Position numbers and translations under genes: made by a program | Origin: Cyanobacteria bacterium TGS_CYA1 | GTDB lineage: Bacteria > Cyanobacteriota > Vampirovibrionia > Obscuribacterales > Obscuribacteraceae | NCBI GenBank assembly: GCA_026129135.1 | Contig: JAHCIQ010000002.1 | Coordinates: 248,001 to 312,000 of the forward strand | Reading direction: 5' to 3' | DNA length: 64,000 nucleotides | Shown here: positions 26,045 to 33,710 of the stretch, piece after piece | Position numbering within the stretch: position 1 is the stretch's first letter | How the letters are laid out: the number at the start of each line of letters is the position of its first letter | The notes under the pieces: model-generated | The model's input: the letters and a program-made list of their open reading frames with translations, nothing else | Told to the model about the DNA's origin: nothing | Database searches by the model: none

Positions 26045-27043
26045 TCATCTTAAATTGCGCACAAACCTGTGCAAATCAGTTAAAAGTTCGTTGGACAGGT
26101 AGATCCCATGACCCTGTCCTTCCAGTCTATAAAACGTTTTGGGTTGGTGAGCGGCTTCAAAAATCTTATCTGCGTGCGATACCGGGATTACGAAATCGCA
26201 ATCACCATGAACCATGAATAGTGGCGCCTTCATTTTTTTGACACATGCTGCTGAATCGAAATCATAGTCTGTAAGTAAAAAGTCCGGATAAATATTCAGG
26301 ATCGGAAAAATATTCCGGGACGTTTCTTTTAGTGTTGTATACGGTGAAAATAGAATTAAGCCTCCGCAAGTTTTTTCTGATGCGACTAAAGCAGCAGGAC
26401 CGGACCCTAGTGAAATTCCAAAATGGACAATTCGTTTTGGATCGATCTTCAATTTTTGAACTAAACAATCATAAGCCGAACGTGCGTCATCAGCCATTCC
26501 TCGAATTGTTGGGCTTCCTTCACTTTTGCCAAAACCTGCATAATCGTATATGAACAATCCATCCTGTGGCTGCAATAGAAATTTGAAATTGGCCAGATGA
26601 AAGGCCGCGTTGCCATATTGACCATGGTGAATTAGCACTACTCGGTCATTCTTTTCGCTGGGTAAATAAATGCCCTGCAAACTCTTTCCATCTTTGTTTT
26701 TGAAAAAGACTTCTTGAGCATCTCGATCGTGCCATCGGTTATTGAATTTGTTTTCTTTTACCGGTAAGAAGAGCAAGTTAGTATTATAAAAATTGCTACT
26801 AACAACCGGTGCCATAGCAAGATAAATAGAAAGCGTGGCCAACAGATACAAATAGGTTAACTCACGCCTTACTCGATAATTCGATTTGATAGGCGCGACT
26901 ACTTCAGCCTGCGGTGTCTTTGTCTTTTGCGTGTTCTGCATATTTTGCGATGTTACCAACCAACGCTTGAGTCTCCCAGGTAGGCGCAAACACTTAATTA
27001 AGTGTTTGTTTGGGCGCCTGTCTGCCATTGCGAACAGAATCAC
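26045..27043 (-). CDS. Membrane-anchored alpha/beta hydrolase (paralogue 2)
   Basis: It shares the layout of 23664-24575: a membrane helix (LYLLATLSIYLAMAPVV), VLIHHGQYGN, YDYAGFGKSEGSPT, nucleophile FGISLGSGPA, Asp in VHGDCDFVIP and His in GQGHGI. The longest frame begins at 27043, but its first 34 codons contain a palindromic element and have no counterpart in the paralogue. The ATG at 26941 (MQNTQK), which aligns with the paralogue start, is the more likely start. The stop directly abuts the autotransporter stop. Confidence 0.85.
   Translation of the reverse strand: MILFAMADRRPNKHLIKCLRLPGRLKRWLVTSQNMQNTQKTKTPQAEVVAPIKSNYRVRRELTYLYLLATLSIYLAMAPVVSSNFYNTNLLFLPVKENKFNNRWHDRDAQEVFFKNKDGKSLQGIYLPSEKNDRVVLIHHGQYGNAAFHLANFKFLLQPQDGLFIYDYAGFGKSEGSPTIRGMADDARSAYDCLVQKLKIDPKRIVHFGISLGSGPAALVASEKTCGGLILFSPYTTLKETSRNIFPILNIYPDFLLTDYDFDSAACVKKMKAPLFMVHGDCDFVIPVSHADKIFEAAHQPKTFYRLEGQGHGIYLSNELLTDLHRFVRNLR
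26987..27008. repeat. TTAATTAA-centred palindromic element, copy 2
   Basis: This copy is a perfect 22-bp palindrome (arms CAAACAC and GTGTTTG around TTAATTAA). It lies upstream of, or inside the doubtful N-terminus of, hydrolase paralogue 2, and close copies are at 24592 and 54425. Confidence 0.55.
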
Positions 27044-27107
27044 ACTTTAGGCTGGATCAATAATCACCCCGACTGAAACCCTTGAGGAGGATTTAATTCG
27101 GCACTGG

Positions 27108-27167
27108 ATGCCTCATGATGAAAGGGTCGAGGCAACCCAGACCAGACCAGACAGGAGTAAATCCTAG
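27108..27167 (+). CDS. Possible 19-codon leader ORF
   Basis: ATG 27108 opens a 19-aa frame (MPHDERVEATQTRPDRSKS) whose TAG overlaps the GTG of the following frame (TAGTG at 27165-27169). AGGAGG is 17-20 nt upstream, too far for efficient initiation. It could be a coupling leader or chance. Confidence 0.2.
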   Translation: MPHDERVEATQTRPDRSKS

Positions 27168-27178
27168 TGGAGGACGAA

Positions 27179-27421
27179 ATGATCGCAACTTCTTTTGCGC
27201 CCATAGCGCAGGCACCTCTGTTCATGCCGCTCAAGTCTCAGGAGGTCTCTTTGGATGAGTTGGTCGGCGTTTCTGCAAACGTTGTTCAGGAGCTGGGATT
27301 TATGATCCGCTCTGCTCGCTCGTCAGAATTTCTCAAATTAGAATCTATGCGCCGTAAGCTCGATTCATGCATCAACTCAGACGCAAAGTGTGTTTGCAAA
27401 AAATGTATAGGTCAAGACTAG
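27179..27421 (+). CDS. Small hypothetical protein with C-terminal Cys cluster
   Basis: ATG 27179 has GGAGG 5 nt upstream; an in-frame GTG at 27167 with AGGAG at 27152 is an alternative. The 80-aa product has a hydrophobic, Pro-containing N-terminus, a helical middle (DELVGVSANVVQELGFMIRS) and a C-terminus with Cys in CINSDAKCVCKKCIGQD, where CxCxxC could bind zinc. There is no signal peptide or recognised family. Confidence 0.45.
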   Translation: MIATSFAPIAQAPLFMPLKSQEVSLDELVGVSANVVQELGFMIRSARSSEFLKLESMRRKLDSCINSDAKCVCKKCIGQD

Positions 27422-27498
27422 CCGCACTATTCGAACCCGGTCCCATGTAGTTGACAATACCGTAAAATAACGGACTTCTTCCCTTCGGCGGACCTAAA

Positions 27499-28272
27499 AT
27501 GACTCTTGCTATTCTTATCATTACCTTACTTGTGGTACTCGCCATCGTTGGGCAGGTTCTCACTCACAAAGTCGTTACAGCTGACAAACTCGAGTTGAGT
27601 CAGGGAATGATCGAAGCCATGCTAGGCGTAGTAGGTACACTGTTCTCTCTATTGCTTGGTTTGCTTGTAGCCAATGCCATCGAGACTTATCACGAAATCA
27701 ACGTGCAGGTTTCGGCCGAGGCGAATTCACTCGCCAATATTTATAGACTTTCAGAAGGTCTTCCAAGCGCAGATCAATTGCAGATTCGCGATCTCTGTTC
27801 CGACTACAATCATTGTGTAATAAACACCGAATGGCCACTCATGGGTAAAATGGAAATGGCGCCGCACTGCTGGAAAGTGTATGGAAACTTGTGGTCCGCT
27901 TGCGTGAAACTCAAACCGCAGACAGAGCAAGAATCCAATCTGCAAGCTTCAATGCTAGACGCGGCTAAAATATTGGGCGAAACAAGACGTGCTCGCAGTG
28001 TCGTTTGTCAGACTGAAATTTCACCCATACTCTGGACAGCGATTTTCTTCGGCTCAATCATCACCATTACATTTACCTATTTCTTCACTTCTAAAATGGG
28101 CGGTTGGCATACACTTTTAACCGCGCTAATTGCTATAAGTTTGGGCTTGAATATTTGGCTTCTGGCCGCTTACAGCCTGCCTTTCAGTAGCGAACTCAAA
28201 ATCAAACCACTGATATTCCAGGTATTAGAAGATCAGGTCTTTCATAAAAAGCCCGAACCTGCCGTTAAATAA
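27499..28272 (+). CDS. DUF4239 membrane protein
   Basis: Two N-terminal helices (LAILIITLLVVLAIVGQVL; AMLGVVGTLFSLLLGLLVANA), then EANSLANIYRLSEGLPS with VINTEWPLM, and two C-terminal helices match DUF4239, a bestrophin-like family widespread in bacteria. The topology is like that of bestrophin channels, with a large soluble loop between helix pairs, but the transported ion is unknown. A perfect TTGACA lies at 27451-27456 upstream; the -10 is unclear. Confidence 0.75.
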   Translation: MTLAILIITLLVVLAIVGQVLTHKVVTADKLELSQGMIEAMLGVVGTLFSLLLGLLVANAIETYHEINVQVSAEANSLANIYRLSEGLPSADQLQIRDLCSDYNHCVINTEWPLMGKMEMAPHCWKVYGNLWSACVKLKPQTEQESNLQASMLDAAKILGETRRARSVVCQTEISPILWTAIFFGSIITITFTYFFTSKMGGWHTLLTALIAISLGLNIWLLAAYSLPFSSELKIKPLIFQVLEDQVFHKKPEPAVK

Positions 28273-28290
28273 TTAAACCCTAGCGTGAAC

Positions 28291-29658
28291 CTATTTGCCA
28301 AGAACGTGTTTCAATGCTTCTTCGAGTTTTGGATACAGAAACTTGTAACCACTGTCTTTTAGTTTCACTGGCTCGACCCGGCAACTTGCAAGCATTGTCT
28401 CTTCCGCCATTTCACCAAAGGCTAATTTGAGAGCAATTTCTGGCACTGGAAAAATAGTTGGTCTACGCAATACATTGCCTAGCGATTTAGTGAACTCGCT
28501 ATTCGTGCAAGACTCAGGAGATGTAGCGTTGACGGCTCCACTGATTTCTTTGGTGCAGAGGCAATGATAAATTGCAGAAACCAGGTCGTCGATTGAAATC
28601 CAGCTCATATACTGATTTCCCGAGCCAATAGGTCCGCCACCGCCAAACTGGAATGGAGGCAGAATTTTTTGCAGCATGCCACCACTTGGAGTGAGCACCA
28701 CTCCGATTCTAAGCATAACTGGTCGAATATTCTTTTGTGTCACTCGCGCAGCTTCGAATTCCCATTTGGCGCAAAGGTCAGCTAGAAAACCTTTTCCGAT
28801 ATCGCTATCTTCGGTGAGAATCTCGTTGTCTCTGTTACCATAAAACCCGATTGCAGATGCACAGACAAATACGGAAGGGGGCTTTTCCAGCTTGAGCAAG
28901 GCGTCAACGAGCAGACGCGTCGAATTGATTCGACTCTCAACTAATCTGCGCTTCTTGTCGTTTGTCCACATGGCATCAGCAATGTTTTCACCAGCCAGGT
29001 GAATCACCGCATCAAATCCCTCCAGATCGCTTGAATTGATCTGTTCTTTCTCTGGATTCCAGGTGAGATTGCTATGTTTGCTAGATTCTGGTCGAGTCAG
29101 GGTATAAACGTCATGTCCTTGAGTTTGCAAGAATGGCACGAGATTTGTTCCCACAAGACCAGATGAGCCTGTGACCAGAATTTTCATGGGCTTCACGTTG
29201 CTGTGTTTGCAAAATACGTCGATGTCGTTTTTGGTCATCTCGTGTCTATATTGGAACATTCGCTCCAGCTTGTCCTTAATAAAAGTATCACTGAATATAG
29301 TGGCAACATCGAACGGCAATTCATACTGAATGCTGTCAGTCAAAAGACACCCGTCATTGGTCTTTTCAAAAATGTGTTTGTGTTTCCAGAACTTGAAGGG
29401 TCCACGTACTTGTACATCGGTAAATTCTTTGCCCGGTTGCACATCGCGATGTTCTGCTAGCCAGTTGACTTTTGTCGGTCCCGCGTCAATTTCAAGACTG
29501 ACTCTAGATCCATTTTCTATGGTCGGGTCTTTGCACTTCATTCGCACATGTTCCCAGGGCGGCGTCAAGCGCGCGAAGGCGCCTTCACGCATGTGCCAGT
29601 CGTACAGCGTTTGCACGCTTGCAGGAATTGTGGTCCTTCTTATAAAAGTTCGTTTCAT
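28291..29658 (-). CDS. SRPBCC domain fused to TIGR01777-type epimerase (SDR39U1-like)
   Basis: Residues 1-150 look like a START/SRPBCC lipid-binding domain (FIRRTTIPASVQTLYDWH, SIQYELPFD). The rest is an NAD(P)-dependent short-chain reductase of the TIGR01777/DUF1731 family: ILVTGSSGLVGTNLVPFL, VIHLAGENIAD, CASAIGFYG, and the C-terminal LASCRVEPVKLKDSGYKFLY. The fusion is known in other bacteria. The ATG at 29658 begins the domain; a TTG at 29697 would add 13 residues. The substrate is unknown. Confidence 0.85.
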   Translation of the reverse strand: MKRTFIRRTTIPASVQTLYDWHMREGAFARLTPPWEHVRMKCKDPTIENGSRVSLEIDAGPTKVNWLAEHRDVQPGKEFTDVQVRGPFKFWKHKHIFEKTNDGCLLTDSIQYELPFDVATIFSDTFIKDKLERMFQYRHEMTKNDIDVFCKHSNVKPMKILVTGSSGLVGTNLVPFLQTQGHDVYTLTRPESSKHSNLTWNPEKEQINSSDLEGFDAVIHLAGENIADAMWTNDKKRRLVESRINSTRLLVDALLKLEKPPSVFVCASAIGFYGNRDNEILTEDSDIGKGFLADLCAKWEFEAARVTQKNIRPVMLRIGVVLTPSGGMLQKILPPFQFGGGGPIGSGNQYMSWISIDDLVSAIYHCLCTKEISGAVNATSPESCTNSEFTKSLGNVLRRPTIFPVPEIALKLAFGEMAEETMLASCRVEPVKLKDSGYKFLYPKLEEALKHVLGK

Positions 29659-29775
29659 AGGTATTTTTTTGAAAATGACTGGGTCGGTATGACTCAATAA
29701 TCCTTTAGGAATATGAACAAGCAGTGAACCTATAGATTCAGCAAAACGAATTTTACATATTGATATATGGTGATA

Positions 29776-29793
29776 TGGTAGAATGACGATATG
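29776..29793 (+). promoter_or_regulatory. Extended -10 of the SulP gene, apparently leaderless
   Basis: TGG precedes TAGAAT (29779-29784), forming an extended -10; the ATG is 6 nt downstream and no Shine-Dalgarno is present. Confidence 0.5.
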
Positions 29794-31374
29794 TTGAAAT
29801 ATGTACTAACCCGCTTTAAGGAACTGAGATCAAACGTCGTTTCAGATGTCCTGGGAGGAATAATGACCACTGTTGTGGCGCTTCCTGTCGCAATGGCGTT
29901 TGGTGTTGCCTCAGGCTTAGGAGCTGCAGCTGGTCTTTATGGAGCTATGTCATGTGGTCTTTTGGCAGGAGTATTTGGCGGTACGCGTGGACAGCAATCT
30001 GGACCGACAGGACCAATTGCTGTAGTAATTGCTTCATTACTAGCTGCCCATCCAGACAAACTCTATCTAGTTTTTGCTGCAACCATAATGGCAGGTGCTC
30101 TTCAAATTGTTTTTGGTCGGTTGAGATGGGGTGATTGGATCAAGTTAGTGCCATATCCTGTCATATCTGGCTTTATGACAGGGATAGCACTAATCATAAT
30201 CATTATTCATATAAATCCATTTTTTGGGATTCCTGGCAGTAAACAAATTCTGAGCAGTTTGCATAGTTTCGCTGGCATTCCTAATTCATATAATTCAGCT
30301 GCTCTGCTAATTAGTCTTTGTACTGTCATATTGATTTATGGTTTAAAGTTTTTATCAAAAAAAATACCAGCATCGCTTGTGGCACTCATCGCAGCGACCT
30401 TAGCCTGTTCGTTGCTGAAGCTGGATGTTCCAAGAATAGGGGAAATACCGTCTCAATTACCGGTTTTAACTTTGCCACCAATCGCGATAAATGAAATGTC
30501 TATTGTATTGAGTGGTGCGATTACGATTGCAGTTTTAGGCTCTATAGACTCACTGCTGACCTCTTTGATAGCTGAAAAAATGCTCAATACAAAACATAAC
30601 AGTAATCAGGAATTGATCGGACAAGGTCTGGGAAATATTCTAACAGGACTTCTGGGAGGGCTTGCTGGTGCCGGTTCCACTACACGTACACTTGCCAACA
30701 TAGACGCCGGAGGTCGCACCGCTTTTAGTGCGATCATTTATTCTTGCCTTGTGATCTTAGTCATTACGACATTAGGACCGTACGCTGCTCAGATTCCACT
30801 TTCTGCATTAGCTGCAATCTTAATCATTCTAGGAATAGGTATTGTAGACTGGCGAATGATCAGGCATTTAAGGCGGGCACCACGCTCAGATGTTTTAGTG
30901 ATGATTGTAGTGCTCGTGATGACAGTATTTTTCGATTTGATTTCTGCTGTAGTGGTCGGTACCTTGTTGGCATGTTTTCTTCATATCAAGAAATTGTCCG
31001 AAGCGAGACTTTCACAACATGGTCACGTGGACAATGGCGTGTATGTTTATTCGTTTCACGGTCCTGTCATTTTCGCTGAGGTAAATACGCTCAATGATGC
31101 TCATGAAAATTTTAGTCAAGCTGACCAAGTCATTTTCGACTTCGAAAAGGCGGCATTTATCGATCAAAGCTGTGCCTATTATCTGAACGATTTAATAAAA
31201 CAGCTGAAAGATGCGGGTAAAACCGTTCAAACTATTCGAATGAGTGATTCAGTCCGAAACGAACTAGTATCGATGCATTGCGATGCTATTTTGCAATCTG
31301 AAATTTTTGAGGAAGATCACTCATTTGATAAAGTTTCGGCCCTCATGCTTCAGTTGAATGCAAGAAGCATCTGA
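29791..31374 (+). CDS. SulP/SLC26 anion transporter with STAS domain
   Basis: About 12 membrane helices with the SulP signatures VVALPVAMAFGVASGLG, GGTRGQQSGPTGPIAVV and a later GLLGGLAGAGSTTRTLAN are followed by a cytoplasmic STAS domain (about residues 400-520, with YVYSFHGPVIFAEVN and VIFDFEKAAFIDQSCAYYL). SulP proteins carry sulfate, bicarbonate or chloride across the inner membrane. No sulfate-assimilation or carboxysome genes are near, so the substrate is open. The gene appears leaderless. Confidence 0.9.
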   Translation: MLKYVLTRFKELRSNVVSDVLGGIMTTVVALPVAMAFGVASGLGAAAGLYGAMSCGLLAGVFGGTRGQQSGPTGPIAVVIASLLAAHPDKLYLVFAATIMAGALQIVFGRLRWGDWIKLVPYPVISGFMTGIALIIIIIHINPFFGIPGSKQILSSLHSFAGIPNSYNSAALLISLCTVILIYGLKFLSKKIPASLVALIAATLACSLLKLDVPRIGEIPSQLPVLTLPPIAINEMSIVLSGAITIAVLGSIDSLLTSLIAEKMLNTKHNSNQELIGQGLGNILTGLLGGLAGAGSTTRTLANIDAGGRTAFSAIIYSCLVILVITTLGPYAAQIPLSALAAILIILGIGIVDWRMIRHLRRAPRSDVLVMIVVLVMTVFFDLISAVVVGTLLACFLHIKKLSEARLSQHGHVDNGVYVYSFHGPVIFAEVNTLNDAHENFSQADQVIFDFEKAAFIDQSCAYYLNDLIKQLKDAGKTVQTIRMSDSVRNELVSMHCDAILQSEIFEEDHSFDKVSALMLQLNARSI

Positions 31375-31391
31375 TCCAAAAGGTTTTGCCT

Positions 31392-32426
31392 TTAGTATCG
31401 CAAAAGCATCGCCTGTCCGCCCCATTTCTCAAGCGTATTCTTTGTTACGAACTCTACGCTTCCATGTTTAGCCAGCATTTCTCTTGCAATTTCGTGCAAG
31501 GCAGAAAATTCCAAGAGACCAGTGCTGTCCCAAGCTGGAGTTTCGAGCAAGAGTTTGGCTGCGCGTCCTTCAACTACACATGCGATCATTTCGTCGTTAC
31601 CAGTAACCAGCTTGTGAGCGCTTGCAGCCTCATTGCATTTGGAAAGCCATTCTTTGGTATTGTTTGCTTGAATCAACTCAGCTATTTTGGCACCATATTC
31701 TGTTTGGAAACTGCCACCAGATGCGTGAACCACTTCTTCGACCACGGCTGCGCATTGAAGCGAAGACTTTTTGAAGTCTTCTTCTGTAGCTGCAATAAGC
31801 GAGTTTCCAACTAGCACTGCCGGTGATTTTGCTTTAGCGCAAAGAGCCGAGATTGCATCTAAGAGTTCTTTGGTCCATTTGACGTCATGTTCGCCTTTAT
31901 GCGATTTTCCGTCTTTGTCTGCATGGGTAGAATCTTTGTGTTTGTAGACTTTGCAGACTTGCTCTAGCTCAGGCGATGCTTCCATCGCTTCTAAATGGTC
32001 GCCTTGTCCTTTAAATACTTGTACGGCTCTTGGCTCGAAAACGAAAAGCGCATAGGGTTTAGACTGTTGCTCGGCATAAAGACTTTCAAGAGCAGAGAAG
32101 TATTCGCCTTTGTATTGTCTTTCTGGCAAGTATGTGTAATACAGGGTGGTTGTGGCATGCTCAGGAGAAACAAAGATGCCGAATGATTTAGCACCACTAT
32201 GAAGATCTAGTTTCTCGATTTCTTGGTCCACTTTTTTGATCAAATCTTCGGTGAGCGAAGACTGAAGCGAAGCGTTTTTAATTACTTCATGACACTTGCT
32301 GCGCATGTGACCTGCGTCGTGCAATTGTTTTTCCGAGCCCGAATGAACTCTGAAGAAAAACGAAAACGCTGGCGCCTTTTGCTTTTCAGTCAAAAAGGAA
32401 TTGTCTTTAGAAAGTGTCAGTGTCAT
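31392..32426 (-). CDS. baeRF-type (bacterial eRF1-like) protein
   Basis: The sequence has the features of the bacterial archaeo-eukaryotic release factor domain families: LHSGAKSFGIFVSPEHATTT, YALFVFEPRAVQVFKGQGD, AKSPAVLVGNSLIAATEEDF, and a C-terminal GGQAMLLRY ending. In eRF1 a GGQ motif triggers peptide release; here GGQ is near the extreme C-terminus, so that is probably coincidental. The family is proposed to act on ribosomes or RNA in stress. AGAGGT precedes the ATG. Confidence 0.7.
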   Translation of the reverse strand: MTLTLSKDNSFLTEKQKAPAFSFFFRVHSGSEKQLHDAGHMRSKCHEVIKNASLQSSLTEDLIKKVDQEIEKLDLHSGAKSFGIFVSPEHATTTLYYTYLPERQYKGEYFSALESLYAEQQSKPYALFVFEPRAVQVFKGQGDHLEAMEASPELEQVCKVYKHKDSTHADKDGKSHKGEHDVKWTKELLDAISALCAKAKSPAVLVGNSLIAATEEDFKKSSLQCAAVVEEVVHASGGSFQTEYGAKIAELIQANNTKEWLSKCNEAASAHKLVTGNDEMIACVVEGRAAKLLLETPAWDSTGLLEFSALHEIAREMLAKHGSVEFVTKNTLEKWGGQAMLLRY

Positions 32427-32469
32427 GGATTTACCTCTTGGTGATGACTCATCCTTTTGGACGAGGGCG

Positions 32470-32748
32470 TTACTTCTTTTTCAATGTGTTATCGATGAGC
32501 CCAAGGGCATGCTCTGTGTCTTTCAGGTTGGCTCTAGTTCTTTGGATTTCCATTTCTAATTGAGCAATTTGCTTAGCTTTACGCTCGATATCGGTCTCCA
32601 AATCGCCTCTTTGCTTGACCAGAGAATCCCTTGAATATTTCAGTTCGGCTTCAACTTGCGGATCGAATGCTTTAGATGGCAGTAAAACGGTGATGCATAC
32701 TGCTATTACAAGCACCAGGGCAACCCAAACAATAGTCGAAATCTTCAT
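32470..32748 (-). CDS. Small membrane-anchored coiled-coil protein
   Basis: Starting at ATG 32748 (GAGGGG about 8 nt upstream) the 92-aa protein has one N-terminal helix (ISTIVWVALVLVIAVCITVLL) and then a continuous charged coiled coil with heptad Leu/Ile (LVKQRGDLETDIERKAKQIA, QLEMEIQRTRANLKDTEHAL). Topology and size resemble division- or envelope-associated DivIC-like proteins, but no specific family can be claimed. Confidence 0.6.
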   Translation of the reverse strand: MKISTIVWVALVLVIAVCITVLLPSKAFDPQVEAELKYSRDSLVKQRGDLETDIERKAKQIAQLEMEIQRTRANLKDTEHALGLIDNTLKKK

Positions 32749-32833
32749 TTCCTTAACCCCTCTGGAGTAAGCGACCATACTTTACCCGTGTGCGGGCGCA
32801 TTTCCATCAGCCGGAAGGAGGAAATCGAGACTA

Positions 32834-33076
32834 CTATTTATGTTTTACTTCTCGGTTAGCTGCCGATCGATCAGACGATTTCCCGGATAATTCATTTAAT
32901 TGCGTTACTACACTTTGAAATGTCTGAATGTAACTACGTTCTGCTAACTTAGCCAAATAAGCTAACCCCATTATCGCTATTGAAATGATAGCGATGGCAA
33001 TAATCGCAGAAGTAAGCAGCTGTTTATGCCACTTGCGCCGTTCTTCCGGAGATAAAAGCTGTTCGTCCTCGTTCAC
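32834..33076 (-). CDS. Small single-pass protein with C-terminal TQLNELS motif
   Basis: GTG 33076 overlaps the preceding TGA (GTGA), so it is coupled to the micro-gene at 33073-33240. The 80-aa product has an acidic/basic N-terminal segment, one helix (SAIIAIAIISIAIMGLAYLA), then TFQSVVTQLNELSGKSSD. The part after the helix matches the ends of proteins at 41778-42365 and 50962-51231. The function is unknown. Confidence 0.6.
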   Translation of the reverse strand: MNEDEQLLSPEERRKWHKQLLTSAIIAIAIISIAIMGLAYLAKLAERSYIQTFQSVVTQLNELSGKSSDRSAANREVKHK

Positions 33077-33240
33077 GGCTTTTGTCTGCCACCAGGATAA
33101 AGTTTGTTAGAAAGCGTTTTAGGTTTTTCGTTACTAGCCTGTATAAAGTAATAGAGCATGTTCACACAAACCAAAGCTGCTGCTGCGAAGATGAACATAG
33201 ATCGAATTTGCTTTCTGTCGATTTGCATCCCTTTTTTCAT
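33073..33240 (-). CDS. 55-aa membrane micro-protein
   Basis: ATG 33240 overlaps the previous stop (ATGA), and the TGA at 33075-33073 overlaps the next GTG. The product begins MKKGMQIDRKQIRS, has one helix (MFIFAAAALVCVNMLYYFI) and a Lys/Pro-rich end (LSNKLYPGGRQKP). Two-sided stop/start overlaps and a clean N-in single-pass topology argue it is real despite its size. It is part of the ion-transporter operon. Confidence 0.65.
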   Translation of the reverse strand: MKKGMQIDRKQIRSMFIFAAAALVCVNMLYYFIQASNEKPKTLSNKLYPGGRQKP

Positions 33241-33599
33241 GGACTTAATACTCCCTGGGCGATGTATAGAACGTAGACTAGTGTGACCAAGGCATCGATT
33301 AATCCCACGATAAAAACTTTTGTTTTCATGCTTCTTTCTGTTTTCTTAAACACCCAAATTGAAACGAGCAGGGTTGAAACTGGCAATAAAAAATAAAAAC
33401 GAATCGATGTTTTGCGTAATTCCTCCGGCATTTCTGTAAATTTATTTGGTATCAAGGTATAAAATGCCGTAAGAAAGCCAAAAATAGCAATAAAAGGAAG
33501 TATTGGCTTTGGCATCGAAATTTTTAATGCCAATCCAATTACCAGGCATTTTACGATTGCGCAGGAAATGATTAGTAGTATTGGATCTACGTCGAACAT
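33237..33599 (-). CDS. Four-helix membrane protein of 120 aa
   Basis: ATG 33599 overlaps the previous TGA by 1 nt (TGATG). Four hydrophobic helices are predicted (ILLIISCAIVKCLVIGLAL; ILPFIAIFGFLTAFYTLI; FYFLLPVSTLLVSIWVF; VFIVGLIDALVTLVYVLYIA) with short basic loops. No family is recognised. Location within the exchanger/thioredoxin operon suggests an accessory membrane role. Confidence 0.6.
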   Translation of the reverse strand: MFDVDPILLIISCAIVKCLVIGLALKISMPKPILPFIAIFGFLTAFYTLIPNKFTEMPEELRKTSIRFYFLLPVSTLLVSIWVFKKTERSMKTKVFIVGLIDALVTLVYVLYIAQGVLSP

Positions 33600-33706
33600 C
33601 ACTCTGACTTGTTTTTATCATTGCCAGACGCACTCGTGGATTCTTTATTTAGATCATCAAGCATCTTGTTCATCTGAGGAACGTACTTTCTGTATCCTAT
33701 GTCCAT
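33599..33706 (-). CDS. 35-aa micro-protein in the ion-transporter operon
   Basis: ATG 33706 lies 4 nt after the thioredoxin gene stop and the frame ends in TGA overlapping the next ATG. The sequence MDIGYRKYVPQMNKMLDDLN and a Ser/Asn/Lys-rich end suggest a short helix plus a disordered tail. A Shine-Dalgarno is absent, so it would depend on reinitiation. The longer frame to 33916 lies inside the thioredoxin gene and is rejected. Confidence 0.4.
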   Translation of the reverse strand: MDIGYRKYVPQMNKMLDDLNKESTSASGNDKNKSE

Positions 33707-33710
33707 CTGT

